Shown piece after piece: positions 26,673-35,967 of a stretch of DNA of 64,000 nucleotides; within the stretch, counting starts at the first letter, position 1; every line of letters begins with the position of its first letter. The position numbers and the translations under genes are program-made. The notes beneath the pieces are model-generated. The model worked only from the letters and a program-made list of their open reading frames with translations, was not told the DNA's origin and did not search any database. This DNA comes from Haloarcula halophila (GTDB lineage Archaea > Halobacteriota > Halobacteria > Halobacteriales > Haloarculaceae): the NCBI RefSeq assembly GCF_029278565.1, contig NZ_CP119560.1, positions 1 through 64,000 of the forward strand, given 5' to 3'.

Positions 26673-27830
26673 ATGTCCGAACAGGAGGTACGGAACTACT
26701 TCCGGGATCTCTACGAGCTCGGGGCGGACTCGTCGGCGACGCTAGACGAGAAGATCGAACGGGCGATCGCCGTCGGTCGAGACCGGCTCGACGTCGACTA
26801 CGGGGTACTCTCGTTCACCGGGGACGGCGAGTACGAGGTCGTCGGCTCGACGATCGAGAGCGGCGATTACTCCGCCGGATCGGTCCACGACCTGGACACC
26901 ACCTGGTGCCGGCACGTCGTCGACGACGAGGAACTACTGATGATCGCCGACGCGGGGTCGTCGGCCTACGCGGACGACATCGCGCGCGAAGTGACCGGCC
27001 TCCAGTGTTACATCGGGGCGCCGATCACCGTCGACGGCGAGATCTACGGGACGTTGTGTTTCTCGGGGGAACAACCCCGTGATCGGTCCTTCGACGGGGA
27101 CGAGCAGCGGTTCGTCGAACTGCTGACCCGCTGGATCGGCCACGAGATCGAACGGGAACGTCACTACCGGGCTCTGGACGCACAGAACGAGCGGTTAGAC
27201 GAGTTTGCGGGTGTTTTGGCACACGACCTGCGGAACCCGTTGACCAGTGCGTACGGGTACACGGAACTGGCGTCCGAGACGGTCTCGGAACCGGAATCGG
27301 AGTATCTCGAGACGGCCCTCGATTCGCTCGATCGAATGGATGAGATGATCACCGAGACGCTGTCGCTCGCCCGGGAGGGCATCGACGTCGGCGAGCGGGA
27401 GTCGGTCCGGCTCTCGGAGGTCGCTCGCAGTGCCTGGAACACGATCGACCCCGACACCGCGACCCTGGAGATCGTCGACGACAGATCGATCCGGGCGGAC
27501 GCCTCTCGTCTCCGCCACCTCTTCGAGAACCTGTTCAGGAACGTCGACGAACACTGCGGCCCGGGGACCCGGGTGACCGTCGAGGGAACCGACGACGGCT
27601 TCGCCGTCGAGGACACGGGTCCGGGGTTGCCCGCCGACGTTGCGGACTCGTTGTTCGGCGGCGAGTACGGCGACGGCCGCCGTGGGCTCGGCCTGCTCAT
27701 CATCGAACGCGTCGTCTCCGGGCACGGCTGGACGGGCCAGGCCCGTGTGACGGACGCCGGCACCCGCTTTGTCTTCTCGGGCGTGGGCACCGTGACGGAG
27801 ACTCCGGCGACGGCTTCCCGGCCGGAGTGA
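26673..27830 (+). CDS. GAF-domain histidine kinase
   Basis: The 385-residue protein has a GAF domain at about 20-165 (YGVLSFTGDGEYEVV, TTWCRHVVDDEELLMIADAG, QCYIGAPITVDGEIYGTLCF). HisKA follows with HDLRNPLTSAYGYTEL (His about 183), then HATPase with LFENLFRNVDEHCG, VEDTGPGLP and RRGLGLLIIERVVSGHGW. In the N box the usual Asn is present but Ala-Val-Glu is changed to VDEH. It lacks membrane helices. It lies 24 bases after the glycosyltransferase gene in the same direction, so it is probably the sensory input for the polysaccharide operon. The C-terminal tail is Thr/Pro-rich and short. Confidence 0.92.
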   Translation: MSEQEVRNYFRDLYELGADSSATLDEKIERAIAVGRDRLDVDYGVLSFTGDGEYEVVGSTIESGDYSAGSVHDLDTTWCRHVVDDEELLMIADAGSSAYADDIAREVTGLQCYIGAPITVDGEIYGTLCFSGEQPRDRSFDGDEQRFVELLTRWIGHEIERERHYRALDAQNERLDEFAGVLAHDLRNPLTSAYGYTELASETVSEPESEYLETALDSLDRMDEMITETLSLAREGIDVGERESVRLSEVARSAWNTIDPDTATLEIVDDRSIRADASRLRHLFENLFRNVDEHCGPGTRVTVEGTDDGFAVEDTGPGLPADVADSLFGGEYGDGRRGLGLLIIERVVSGHGWTGQARVTDAGTRFVFSGVGTVTETPATASRPE

Positions 27831-27901
27831 CCGGCCGCTCCGGGGGTCGACCGACGTGAGACGAGTCCACGTGGCTGGGATATCCCTATTGTTACGCAGC
27901 G

Positions 27902-28257
27902 ATGAGTCCGTTCCTGACCGCCGACATCGAGCCGCTGGTCGAGTCCTGTGAGTTCGGCGAGGACCGCGTCTACCTTCTGCTGGCCATCGCCCGGGAAAAA
28001 ACGAGGGACCGGCGTCGACACCCACGCATCCGGAGGGTGGTCGAGGACGAGGGCTCGAACGGGCGATCGCAGAACTCGGCCACGCCGCCCGTCGGTCCGA
28101 CGAGCGGTTCCGCCTGTATCTCAGACCTCTGAACCATACCGGGCTGACCGTCGACGCGCTCCGAGCGTGCTATCTTCTGGTTGTCCGCCCGGTCCTCAAC
28201 GAGTCCGAGCGGCGACTACGGCGGAGCGGACGACCCCCACTGTCATCAAGCGGATGA
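27902..28257 (+). pseudogene. Broken small haloarchaeal protein gene
   Basis: The ATG at 27902 opens MSPFLTADIEPLVESCEFGEDRVYLLLAIAREK, quoted only as the key part SPFLTADIEPLVESCEFGED, a start I recognise from a conserved haloarchaeal hypothetical protein family. The frame then shifts near 28000-28050. The expected continuation appears in another frame as LERAIAELGHAARRSDERFR and LYLRPLNHTGLTVDAL, and ends at a stop at 28255-28257. The second half differs from relatives I recall, and the product would be truncated. It follows the GT2 operon by 71 bases but is not obviously part of it. Confidence 0.6.
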
Positions 28258-28344
28258 CCGACTGTCCGGTGTGGACGCTCTCCTGGCTGGGTCTGACTGA
28301 CCCGGCGGCGGTCGGTACTGTCGGCGGTTATAATTGTGAGTCGG

Positions 28345-28743
28345 TCAGTCCCTCGCGACAACCGGGGCCGAGATGTGTCGGTTGATACAGGCAGTCAGGT
28401 CGCTGCGGGCAATCGGCTTAGTGAGATAGTCATCAAGACCGTCCGGTACTGACTCTTCGGCGTCAACTGCCGAGACCATTACGAACGGGACCTCGATAGC
28501 GTGCTCTTGTATCCGGGTGTAAAGTTCGTCCCCAGACATCTCGGGCATTCGCCGGTCGCTCAAAACGAGGTCAATCTCGTCGGTAATCAGTCCGAGTGCG
28601 ATAGCACCGTTCGCTGCTGTCTGCACATTGTATGTCTGCTGAAGATAGAGTTCGTATATTTCCCGCACATCTGGGTCGTCCTCAACAAGAAGAACAGTAG
28701 GGAGCGGTGATTGTCTGTCACGATCGGGCGAAACTGAGGTCAC
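28345..28743 (-). CDS. Stand-alone response regulator receiver protein
   Basis: A 132-residue receiver domain with acidic pocket E21-D22-D23, phospho-acceptor D63 in LVLSDRRMPEMSG, S91 and K109 (YLTKP). The DRRMPEMSG form is typical of the haloarchaeal HalX-type receivers, but the HalX output domain is missing; the protein ends HISAPVVARD. It may be a natural single-domain regulator or a HalX protein shortened by the same rearrangements that left IS remnants to the right. It is convergent with the broken gene at 27902. A partner kinase is not adjacent. Confidence 0.9.
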   Translation of the reverse strand: MTSVSPDRDRQSPLPTVLLVEDDPDVREIYELYLQQTYNVQTAANGAIALGLITDEIDLVLSDRRMPEMSGDELYTRIQEHAIEVPFVMVSAVDAEESVPDGLDDYLTKPIARSDLTACINRHISAPVVARD

Positions 28744-29216
28744 GGAAAGAAGTAACTGGTGTATCGTAATCGGAGTGCTTCCTTACTAGTGTGGTAGCAG
28801 TCACGAGCTTGGTGGTTTGTAACAACCTACTGTCCGCCAGCCTACTGCACAGCCAGTTCGGCGTCTCCAGCGTCAAAATCGAACTGATGTACTAACTCCC
28901 TGTACTGACCGAGGACTGAGGTTTACCTCGCTGTCGATACTACTGAAGGATTGGAGCGATTCGGTCGTGTCAAGATCGTCTCCGCCTCCCAGAGAGGGCA
29001 AAATAGCGCGATAAAGATGACCGGGTCAAGCAGAATAGGATCATTTCTTCACCCCGAGAACTATTCGAAATCTGCGAGACTGCGAGCGCATAGGTGGCAA
29101 AGCGCTTCGGATTTTCTCTGGCAGCGGGGGATCTGAATACGGAAAGAGAGTACCGGAATTGTAACGGTGACTCCTCACCCTCAACGAGGCTCTCCCGGAT
29201 GGATACAACCATCGCG
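28744..29216. other. Gene-poor region next to an IS remnant
   Basis: No gene was identified in these 473 bases. The sequence probably includes non-coding parts of a degraded insertion element, since a transposase remnant begins at 29217. No matching terminal inverted repeat was found by eye. Confidence 0.35.
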
Positions 29217-29700
29217 TTAAATTTGGCGTGAATTATGATAGACGAAGGCTTCGAGCCACTCTTGAGCTGTCTCTAGCTCGACATGGCTGAAACTATTCGT
29301 AAATGAGGAAGTTTGTTGTTCTGTTTTTCAGAATATACGTTTGATAGCAGTCCAATTTCCATGTGTGAGCGTCTGAAATCGGAGTCATCTCCAGCCAGAA
29401 CTGGACCGGGATAATCAGCACCGTCGACAAGAAATAGCACGTCGTCAAGCTGATCTCGATGGTGGAGTTCGGCAGAACTCACCGTGTCTCTGTTTCGTCA
29501 CCGTCGGAAAGAGGCTGACACTGGATTTTGTTCGTTTTGGGATCAACAGCGCCGTACAGCCAAAATTTCTGCCTATGGAGGCCGATCATCTTTTCGTCGA
29601 CCGCGAACTGATCCGCAGTCACCGTTGAGATCGGTCTAGTGAACCTACTCGTGGATCGAGACACGACTGCGTTGGGATGCCCAACCTATCGAAAAACTGA
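29217..29700 (-). mobile_element. Degraded IS6-type insertion sequence, transposase remnant
   Basis: Transposase segments in different frames keep the order of haloarchaeal IS6-family DDE proteins. FAVDEKMIGLHRQKFWLYGAVDP (core, 29550-29610) contains the first catalytic Asp. QLDDVLFLVDGADYPGPVL (about 29390-29450) contains the second. The C-terminal TSSFTNSFSHVELETAQEWL and EAFVYHNSRQI end at a stop at 29217-29219. The N-terminal part and the segment around the third acidic residue are missing or shifted. It is certainly inactive. It marks past insertion between the receiver gene and the MgtC-like gene. Confidence 0.8.
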
Positions 29701-29979
29701 TTTACATACTTAAGTGATGTATATTATATATGATACCGAATGCCCACTCGAATCGCCCACTCAGGAGTCCGTCGACGCTCCACAAACGACAATTCGAGCC
29801 ACACGATAGTCCACTGGGATGGTCATAGACACTCTGATCCCGTCCACCTCATCCTTCAACTTAACGCGACCCCACCCTCAGGGCCAACATCTATTACCCA
29901 TCAGTATATTGGTCTAAATACAGAATGTAGTAGTATATAGGATATATAAAAATGACGGAACAACCGCTTGTAAGCTAAG
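29701..29979. promoter_or_regulatory. Upstream region of the MgtC-like gene
   Basis: AT-rich segments atacttaagtgatgtatattatatatg (in the range 29706-29732) and agtatataggatatataaaaatg (29930-29953) provide TATA-like boxes. The second lies about 30-40 bases before the ATG at 29980 and is the likely promoter. Plus-strand frames in between are short and not protein-like. Confidence 0.45.
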
Positions 29980-31275
29980 ATGACTGTACTGAGTGCAATC
30001 GCGAACACGGCTGTTTTCGGAGGTATAGAGGCGATAAAAGTCGATCCTGAGATACTGAACCTTTTTATTGCAGGTGCACTGGGGATGCTGCTCGGACTCG
30101 AACGAGAGTGGGCCAACAAGTCGGCGGGCATCCGCACGTTTACCCTGACCAGCCTGGTCGGGGCTGCCGCAATGTCGCTCAACGAGACGATCCTCCTCGC
30201 TGCTGGAGGAGCACTGGTTCTCGTACAAGGGGGGTTGCTCGGGATTCGGGGTATAGTCGCACAGTGGACCGGCGACGATGGTGACTCTGGCTTATCCCTG
30301 ACAACGTCGACATCACTCCTCGTCGCGTACGCGGTCGGGATTCTAGTCGGAGCCAATCACGTCCTGATCGGCGTCATCATCGGCATAACGTCGTCGTTCC
30401 TACTAGTCCTTCGGAGGGAGCTACACGGGTTTGCGAACCAGTTATCGCGAGAGGAAGTACGTAGTGCCGGTGAGTTTGCGATCATCTCGTTTGTCGTGTA
30501 TCCGCTCCTGCCTGGCGGAACGTACGGACCGTGGGATGCGATTGATCCGAAACTGGTCTGGATGCTGGTGATCGCAGTCAGTGGGATCGGGTTTGTCAAC
30601 TATATCGTGATGCAACGATACGGCAGTAAGGGGATCGCTGTCACTGGCTTTTTCGGCGGTTTGGTGAACTCCACCGCCGTAATCGGTGAAATCGCGGGCC
30701 GTGCGAAGAACAACGTGGGAATCACAGAGCTAGCAGTGGGAACGATACTAATAGCTGATGCAGCGATGGCCGTCCGGAACTTAGCGATCATCGTCGCATT
30801 CGTCCCCGAATCGGCTGTCAGCGTTGGACTGCCGCTCGGTCTGATCGCCATCAGTGGCGTCGGACTCGCATATTACGATAGCGACTGGGAGGGTGATCTC
30901 GAACTGGACTTCGACTCGCCGTTTAGCAGCGCGAATGCGCTGAAGTTCGGCGTGCTCTTTCTTGCCGTCTTGATTCTCACCGCTGGCGCACAGCGCATCT
31001 TCGGAACAGCCGGCTTCCTGCTTACGAGCTTCCTCAGCGGCATCGTTTCGAGCGGCACGACAACAACGACTGCAGTGACGCTGACGTCAACTGGTCAGAT
31101 AGCGCCGACAGTAGCGGCACAGGGTGTGCTGGCCGGAACCCTCTCCAGTATCCTCGTGAAAATCGGGTTTGCAACGAGTATCAACCGTTCACTGGTAGCG
31201 CCGGTAGTGCGAAAGTCACTCTACCTATCGCTGATCGGAATCGGTGGTGTGGTTGTCAGTCTCCAATTGACATGA
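29980..31275 (+). CDS. MgtC/SapB-DUF4010 membrane protein
   Basis: A 431-residue integral membrane protein. The N-terminal part has the MgtC/SapB signature (NLFIAGALGMLLGLEREWAN...GIRTFTLTSLVGAAA; the LGLEREW motif is about residue 39). The C-terminal part is DUF4010 (GFFGGLVNSTAVIGEIAGRA, GTILIADAAMAVRNLAI, FLSGIVSSGTTTTTAVTL). About eleven hydrophobic helices are visible. Members are found in many prokaryotes; MgtC relates to magnesium and virulence physiology in bacteria, but the DUF4010 fusion has no settled function. It is monocistronic here with a clear promoter upstream. Confidence 0.9.
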   Translation: MTVLSAIANTAVFGGIEAIKVDPEILNLFIAGALGMLLGLEREWANKSAGIRTFTLTSLVGAAAMSLNETILLAAGGALVLVQGGLLGIRGIVAQWTGDDGDSGLSLTTSTSLLVAYAVGILVGANHVLIGVIIGITSSFLLVLRRELHGFANQLSREEVRSAGEFAIISFVVYPLLPGGTYGPWDAIDPKLVWMLVIAVSGIGFVNYIVMQRYGSKGIAVTGFFGGLVNSTAVIGEIAGRAKNNVGITELAVGTILIADAAMAVRNLAIIVAFVPESAVSVGLPLGLIAISGVGLAYYDSDWEGDLELDFDSPFSSANALKFGVLFLAVLILTAGAQRIFGTAGFLLTSFLSGIVSSGTTTTTAVTLTSTGQIAPTVAAQGVLAGTLSSILVKIGFATSINRSLVAPVVRKSLYLSLIGIGGVVVSLQLT

Positions 31276-31544
31276 CAGGCAGAGCTATCGGAGTAACACG
31301 GGGCCGCCGCGACCCCTACGGCAGAGGAAGGCCTGCGATTTCGCCAGAAACGGTTTCTGCTGACGTGTCACCATTCGAGATGAGGGACTCTGGACGACGT
31401 ACACCAGTGCTATTAGCAATCTCGACGGAACAGTTCATCGAGGGGAGTAATTAGTTCTCCGGCCTCACTTTTCACGCCTAACTAAAACGACCCGCTCAAA
31501 TATAATAAAAGTTTAATAATCATGCGACACTGGAAGATAAATGC

Positions 31545-32945
31545 ATGACAAGAGATAGCTATCGTCGAAGCTTTATCAAAGGAGTGGGCGCCGCAACCAT
31601 CGTCGGGTTGGCAGGTTGTAGCGGGGATAGCAGTGACGGATCAAGTGGTGACGAATCGAGTGGTGACGGATCAAGTAGCACCGACACCGGGACCTCAACC
31701 GGTGGAACGACGGGCGGAACAACGATAATCCAGTTCTGGCCCGCGTGGGGAAGCTACTACGAGGAGACGTTCAACGAGATGATCAACCGGTTTGAATCGA
31801 ACCACGATATCACTGTCGAGATGTCGGCACAGGGATCCTACGGTGAGGCGCAGAAAGCCGTGTTCTCCGCTGCCAAGGCCGGCAACGCCCCGGACATCGC
31901 GCACCTCGGCAAGAACAGTACGGTCATCGCCCGTGACACAGGCTATTTCAAACCCATCGGAGACGTCATGCCCGACCTCGACACGAGCCAGTACATCGGG
32001 CCGGCAATCGGCTGGAGTCAACTGGAAGGCAAACTCTGGTCGCTCCCGTTCAACAACTCCCAGATCCTCCTGTACTACAACAAGAACCACTTCAGAGAGG
32101 CCGGCCTCGATCCGGAGTCACCGCCACAGACCTTCCAACAGGTCAAGGAGTACTCACAGCAGATTGTTGATCAAGGCGTTGCTGAGAAGGGGATCAGCTG
32201 GCCAAACATTGCCTGGTGGACGATGAGTTGGCTCTCGGAACAGCAACAACTGTTCTGTAACAAAGAGAACGGTGTGGAGGGTGCGCCGACTAAGACATTC
32301 CTGGCCAGTGACGCCGCGGAGACGATGTTCGACTGGTGGATCAACGACATGGCGGACCTCTATCACTATCCCGGCAAAAACGACTGGGGGGCGTCCGAAA
32401 CGGCGTTCAGGGAAGGAACAGCGTCGATGCATATGAACTCATCCGGTGGGCTAGCGTACCTCCTCGGAGGGTTCCGTGACCAGGGGATTGATGTCGGCGT
32501 TGGCCGACTGCCGACACCGAACATGGAGCACGGCGGTCACAGCACCGGTGGCGCTGCTGTCTGGGTGACGGACAAAGACCGGAGCAATGCCAAACGCGAT
32601 GCAATCCGAAAGTTCCTCCGGAGTATGACAGGACCGGAACAGCAGGCGCTGTATTTCAAAAACACCGGCTACTTCCCGTCGCACAAGGAGTCAATCACCC
32701 AACTCGAAGACGAGGGATTCTTTGCCGATAATCCGCTCTACGACACCGCGTTCAATCAGCTTCAGCAGTGGGAAGCTGCGCCTGCGACCCAGGGAATCTT
32801 CATGGGCACGCTTCCCCGGACAACGGACCTGATCATCGATCAGACTGACCGGATGTGGCAAGGAAAAGATGTCAGCCAGGCGCTGGCTGACATGAAAAGT
32901 GAGGCTGATGAACTCCTCGGCTCGTACGAACGGGTCTCGTACTGA
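31545..32945 (+). CDS. Sugar/polyol ABC transporter substrate-binding lipoprotein (UgpB-like)
   Basis: The 466-residue protein begins with a Tat motif (RRSFIKGVG) and lipobox (LAGC, Cys about 25), so it is exported folded and lipid-anchored. A Ser/Gly/Thr-rich linker follows to about residue 60. The body is a family 1 extracellular solute-binding protein (FWPAWGSYYEETFNEMINRF, GNAPDIAHLG, GKLWSLPFNNSQILLYYNK, FREAGLDPESPPQTFQQVKEY), most reminiscent of UgpB-type proteins that take glycerol-3-phosphate-like or sugar ligands. TATA-like tttaataa (about 31512-31519) precedes the ATG by about 30 nt. It heads the ABC operon of two permeases and an ATPase. The ligand is unknown; downstream dehydrogenases suggest a polyol or sugar. 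Confidence 0.92.
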   Translation: MTRDSYRRSFIKGVGAATIVGLAGCSGDSSDGSSGDESSGDGSSSTDTGTSTGGTTGGTTIIQFWPAWGSYYEETFNEMINRFESNHDITVEMSAQGSYGEAQKAVFSAAKAGNAPDIAHLGKNSTVIARDTGYFKPIGDVMPDLDTSQYIGPAIGWSQLEGKLWSLPFNNSQILLYYNKNHFREAGLDPESPPQTFQQVKEYSQQIVDQGVAEKGISWPNIAWWTMSWLSEQQQLFCNKENGVEGAPTKTFLASDAAETMFDWWINDMADLYHYPGKNDWGASETAFREGTASMHMNSSGGLAYLLGGFRDQGIDVGVGRLPTPNMEHGGHSTGGAAVWVTDKDRSNAKRDAIRKFLRSMTGPEQQALYFKNTGYFPSHKESITQLEDEGFFADNPLYDTAFNQLQQWEAAPATQGIFMGTLPRTTDLIIDQTDRMWQGKDVSQALADMKSEADELLGSYERVSY

Positions 32946-33006
32946 GTCCGTGTAGTTGGATAGAGTAATGCATTTTATAATGGTTGGCTTGGTTGAGGGC
33001 TAACAT

Positions 33007-33897
33007 ATGCAGGTGTACCGCAACCGGATTCAAGGTGTCCTGTTGTTGCTACCAACGCTCGTCGTGAGCCTCGCGTTCTTTTATTGGCCGGCCTGGAAGA
33101 CGATTCAACTGAGTCGTGTCCGCACCATCGGGGGCGTACAGAAGATCCCGAACGGCTGGGACCACTTCACGACGCTCGCGACGAGCGGTTCGTTTCAGTA
33201 TTCTGTATTGATGAGCTTCGTATTCGCGTTCATCGTCGTCGCCGGGTCGATGCTCATCGGACTGTACCTCTCCTATCTCATCTACCGCGTGTCGGCTGGG
33301 CAAACGATCTACCTTGTCGCTGCGATCTTTACGTACGCGCTCTCGTTCGCCGTGACTGCCAACATCATGGACGTCCTGTTCAATCCGACTGTCGGCCTGT
33401 TTAAAGAGGCGCTCACGGTCGCGACACAAGCCGTCGGAATCCAGTTTGCGTTCGACTTCACGACGAACCCGCTGTGGGCCTGGATATTCGCGACTGGGGC
33501 AACAATGTGGAAAATGATCGGATACAACGTGATCTTCATGATGGCGGCACTGAGTGGGATTCCCGAGTCGATCAACGAAACCGCCCGGATTGACGGGGTT
33601 GGGAGCTTCCAATTGGTCACCAAGGTGTACATTCCGATGATCTCCCCGACGCTTGCGTTTCTCGCTATCGTCAACACGGTGAACGCGTTCTTCCTGCCGT
33701 TCCCGGTGATTCAGGAGATTTCGGGCGGGCCGAGTAACACACTAAATATCCTGATATACGACATCTGGATGACGTACAACAACAGCGTCATCGGGCTTGC
33801 GTCGGCGAAATCACTCGTGCTGTTCGCGATTATCGGGCTGCTCACTGCCGGACAGCTGTACCTCTCAGACCGGTTTGCGCATTACGGGGGGACCTGA
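33007..33897 (+). CDS. CUT1 ABC transporter permease (MalF/UgpA type)
   Basis: A 296-residue permease with six predicted helices (GVLLLLPTLVVSLAFFYWPAW, SFVFAFIVVAGSMLIGLYLSYL, TIYLVAAIFTYALSFAVTA and others). The EAA loop is ALSGIPESINETARIDGVGSFQLVTKVYIPMI, quoted as the key part ESINETARIDGVG (about 195-207), which docks to the ATPase. A 61-base gap with a TATA-like tttataatgg separates it from the binding-protein gene, so the permease genes may also have their own promoter. It pairs with the following permease, whose ATG is 1 base past its stop. Confidence 0.93.
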   Translation: MQVYRNRIQGVLLLLPTLVVSLAFFYWPAWKTIQLSRVRTIGGVQKIPNGWDHFTTLATSGSFQYSVLMSFVFAFIVVAGSMLIGLYLSYLIYRVSAGQTIYLVAAIFTYALSFAVTANIMDVLFNPTVGLFKEALTVATQAVGIQFAFDFTTNPLWAWIFATGATMWKMIGYNVIFMMAALSGIPESINETARIDGVGSFQLVTKVYIPMISPTLAFLAIVNTVNAFFLPFPVIQEISGGPSNTLNILIYDIWMTYNNSVIGLASAKSLVLFAIIGLLTAGQLYLSDRFAHYGGT

Positions 33898-33898
33898 G

Positions 33899-34777
33899 AT
33901 GGCGAGCGAACAGGGCCAGACGACACAGCAGGCCGGTCAGCTGATAGACCTCAGCGTGGTCAAACAACGGCTCCGTCAACAGCCCGCCCTGCACCTGAGC
34001 CTGATCGGATCGCTGGTCGTCCTGGCGTTGCCGGTCATCATGACCGTGCTGATGAGCACGCAACCGAGTACAGAGATAAGTAGCAGCACGCTCGCCGGAA
34101 TCGGGTCGGAGGGACTGAGCAACTACCAGCGGGTCCTTTTCGAAGCCAACTTCGCGACCTATCTGGTCAACTCCCTGATTATGGCGCTGGCGATTGCCGT
34201 CGGGAAAGTGGGCATCGCGCTGCTCGCGGCACTCGCGCTGGTGTACTACGACCTCCCGTTCAAGCGGCTTATTCTGCTGTTCATCCTATTCACCTTAGCG
34301 CTCCCTGTGCCGGTCCGTATCGTTCCGATGTACGAAATCATGGTCTCGCTCAACTGGGAGAATTCGATGCTGGGACTCGTCGTCCCGTATTTCGCGAGCG
34401 CAACATCGGTGCTTCTGCTCAGACAGCATTTCCGCTCGATATCGGATTCGATGGTCGAGAGTGCGAAGATCGACGGGGTCGGCCCGCTGAAATTCCTGGT
34501 TTACGTGTTGATACCGATGTCGAAAAGCATGATCGCGGGACTGTTCACCATCGCCTTCATTTGGGGGTGGAACCAGTACCTGTGGCCGCTGATAATCATC
34601 AACGACCAGTCAAAGCAGGTGCTCCAGGTCGGCCTCGCACAGCTCAACCCGACCGCCGGCGAAGCACTCTGGGGACTTATCATGGCTGGCGCAGTCATTA
34701 CGTTGCTGATTCCGATGGTGCTCATGCTTGCCCTGCGGGAACCGCTGCTTGACACAGTCAGTATGCAGACCAAGTAA
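33899..34777 (+). CDS. CUT1 ABC transporter permease (MalG/UgpE type)
   Basis: The 292-residue protein starts at ATG 33899, just after the TGA of the first permease (33895-33897). It has a polar N-terminus, then six helices (LHLSLIGSLVVLALPVIMTVL, LVNSLIMALAIAVGKVGIALL, LILLFILFTLALPVPVRIVPM, MIAGLFTIAFIWGWNQYLWPL and others). Its EAA loop is DSMVESAKIDGVGPLKFLVYVLIPM (key part ESAKIDGVG, about residue 184). Together with the upstream permease it forms the heterodimeric channel of the importer. Confidence 0.93.
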   Translation: MASEQGQTTQQAGQLIDLSVVKQRLRQQPALHLSLIGSLVVLALPVIMTVLMSTQPSTEISSSTLAGIGSEGLSNYQRVLFEANFATYLVNSLIMALAIAVGKVGIALLAALALVYYDLPFKRLILLFILFTLALPVPVRIVPMYEIMVSLNWENSMLGLVVPYFASATSVLLLRQHFRSISDSMVESAKIDGVGPLKFLVYVLIPMSKSMIAGLFTIAFIWGWNQYLWPLIIINDQSKQVLQVGLAQLNPTAGEALWGLIMAGAVITLLIPMVLMLALREPLLDTVSMQTK

Positions 34778-34797
34778 TCACCGAGACACACGAACCT

Positions 34798-35967
34798 ATG
34801 ACCTCAAACACAGACGCGACCCCGATTACGCTCGATGGTATCGGTAAACAGTACGGCGATGTCACTGCTGTCACTGATCTCGATGTGGCGATCCAGCCCG
34901 GCGAGTTCCTGGTCATCGTCGGGCCCAGTGGGTGTGGCAAGAGCACCACCCTTCGGATGATTGCCGGGTTAGAGGACATCACTTCCGGTGAACTCCGGTT
35001 CGACGGAACCGTCATGAACGACCTAGAACCCAAGGACCGTAACGTCGCGATGGTGTTCCAGAACTACGCGCTCTACCCTCACATGAGCGTCGCGCGGAAC
35101 ATGAGCTTCGGCATGAACTCGGCCGGCGACTACACACAGGACGAGATCGACCAACGGGTCGAAGAGGCGGCCGAGACGCTCGGGATCTCGGCGTATCTGG
35201 ACCGCAAACCCAACCAGCTCTCAGGTGGTGAGCGACAGCGCGTGGCGATCGGACGCGCCCTCGTGCGTGACCCCGACGTCCTGCTGTTGGACGAACCGCT
35301 GTCGAATCTGGACGCGAAGCTCCGTGTCGAGATGCGCTCCGAACTGGCCGCACTCCACGACAAAGTCCAGACCACGTCGGTGTATGTCACCCACGACCAG
35401 ACCGAGGCAATGACCCTCGGTGACCGTGTGGCCGTTCTCGACGACGGCGAGCTCCAGCAGATCGACCCGCCACAGGAGCTCTACGACCGGCCAACCAACA
35501 GATTCGTCGGCGAGTTCATCGGGAGTCCACAGATGAACTTTCTGCCCGTCGACATCCGGACATCCAACACCCAGCGGCTGGCAACAGGTGAGACCGGCGA
35601 AGCGACGAGTTTCGAGGTCGCACTCGGTGGTGCCCCGCAGGTCGAGTCGGGCCGGTACACGCTTGGCGTCCGGCCGGAGGACCTGTACCCGGTCGATACG
35701 TTCGACCACAGCCCGAGGGAACCAATCACGCTTGAGGTGGATATGACCGAGCCACTGGGTGACGTGAAACTCGTGTACGGAATGCTCGCAGGCCAAGAGA
35801 TCACTGTGCAGGTAGACCCACATTACGAGGTCGAAAAGGGGGAGCGGATAGAGTTGGTCGCTGACCCGAACAAGCTACACCTGTTCGACCAGCAGACCGG
35901 TGACTGCGTCTATCACTCACACGATGTCGCCGAAGAGCAGCAGGTAGAACAGGGGTCACAGTCCTGA
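34798..35967 (+). CDS. CUT1 ABC transporter ATPase (UgpC/MsmK type)
   Basis: A 389-residue ATPase with Walker A GPSGCGKSTT (about 42), Q-loop FQNYALYPHM, signature LSGGERQRVAIGRAL (about 141) and Walker B LLLDEPLSNLD (about 162), followed by a H-loop THDQTEAMTLGDR. The last 130 residues form a TOBE/OB regulatory domain (GEFIGSPQMNFLP, TLGVRPEDLYPVD). This matches the MalK/UgpC subfamily, which is regulated through the C-terminal domain. It completes the four-gene importer 31545-35967. Confidence 0.95.
   Translation: MTSNTDATPITLDGIGKQYGDVTAVTDLDVAIQPGEFLVIVGPSGCGKSTTLRMIAGLEDITSGELRFDGTVMNDLEPKDRNVAMVFQNYALYPHMSVARNMSFGMNSAGDYTQDEIDQRVEEAAETLGISAYLDRKPNQLSGGERQRVAIGRALVRDPDVLLLDEPLSNLDAKLRVEMRSELAALHDKVQTTSVYVTHDQTEAMTLGDRVAVLDDGELQQIDPPQELYDRPTNRFVGEFIGSPQMNFLPVDIRTSNTQRLATGETGEATSFEVALGGAPQVESGRYTLGVRPEDLYPVDTFDHSPREPITLEVDMTEPLGDVKLVYGMLAGQEITVQVDPHYEVEKGERIELVADPNKLHLFDQQTGDCVYHSHDVAEEQQVEQGSQS

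Noticed and set aside
31272-31454. 60-residue plus-strand frame after the MgtC-like gene
   Set aside because: Basic and Arg-rich with no helices or motifs; most likely chance in the gap before the binding-protein promoter.
31621-31700. Short tandem repeats (ggatcaagtggtgac-like units) in the binding-protein gene
   Set aside because: They encode the Ser/Gly/Asp linker after the lipobox, a usual feature of haloarchaeal lipoproteins, so no separate element is needed.
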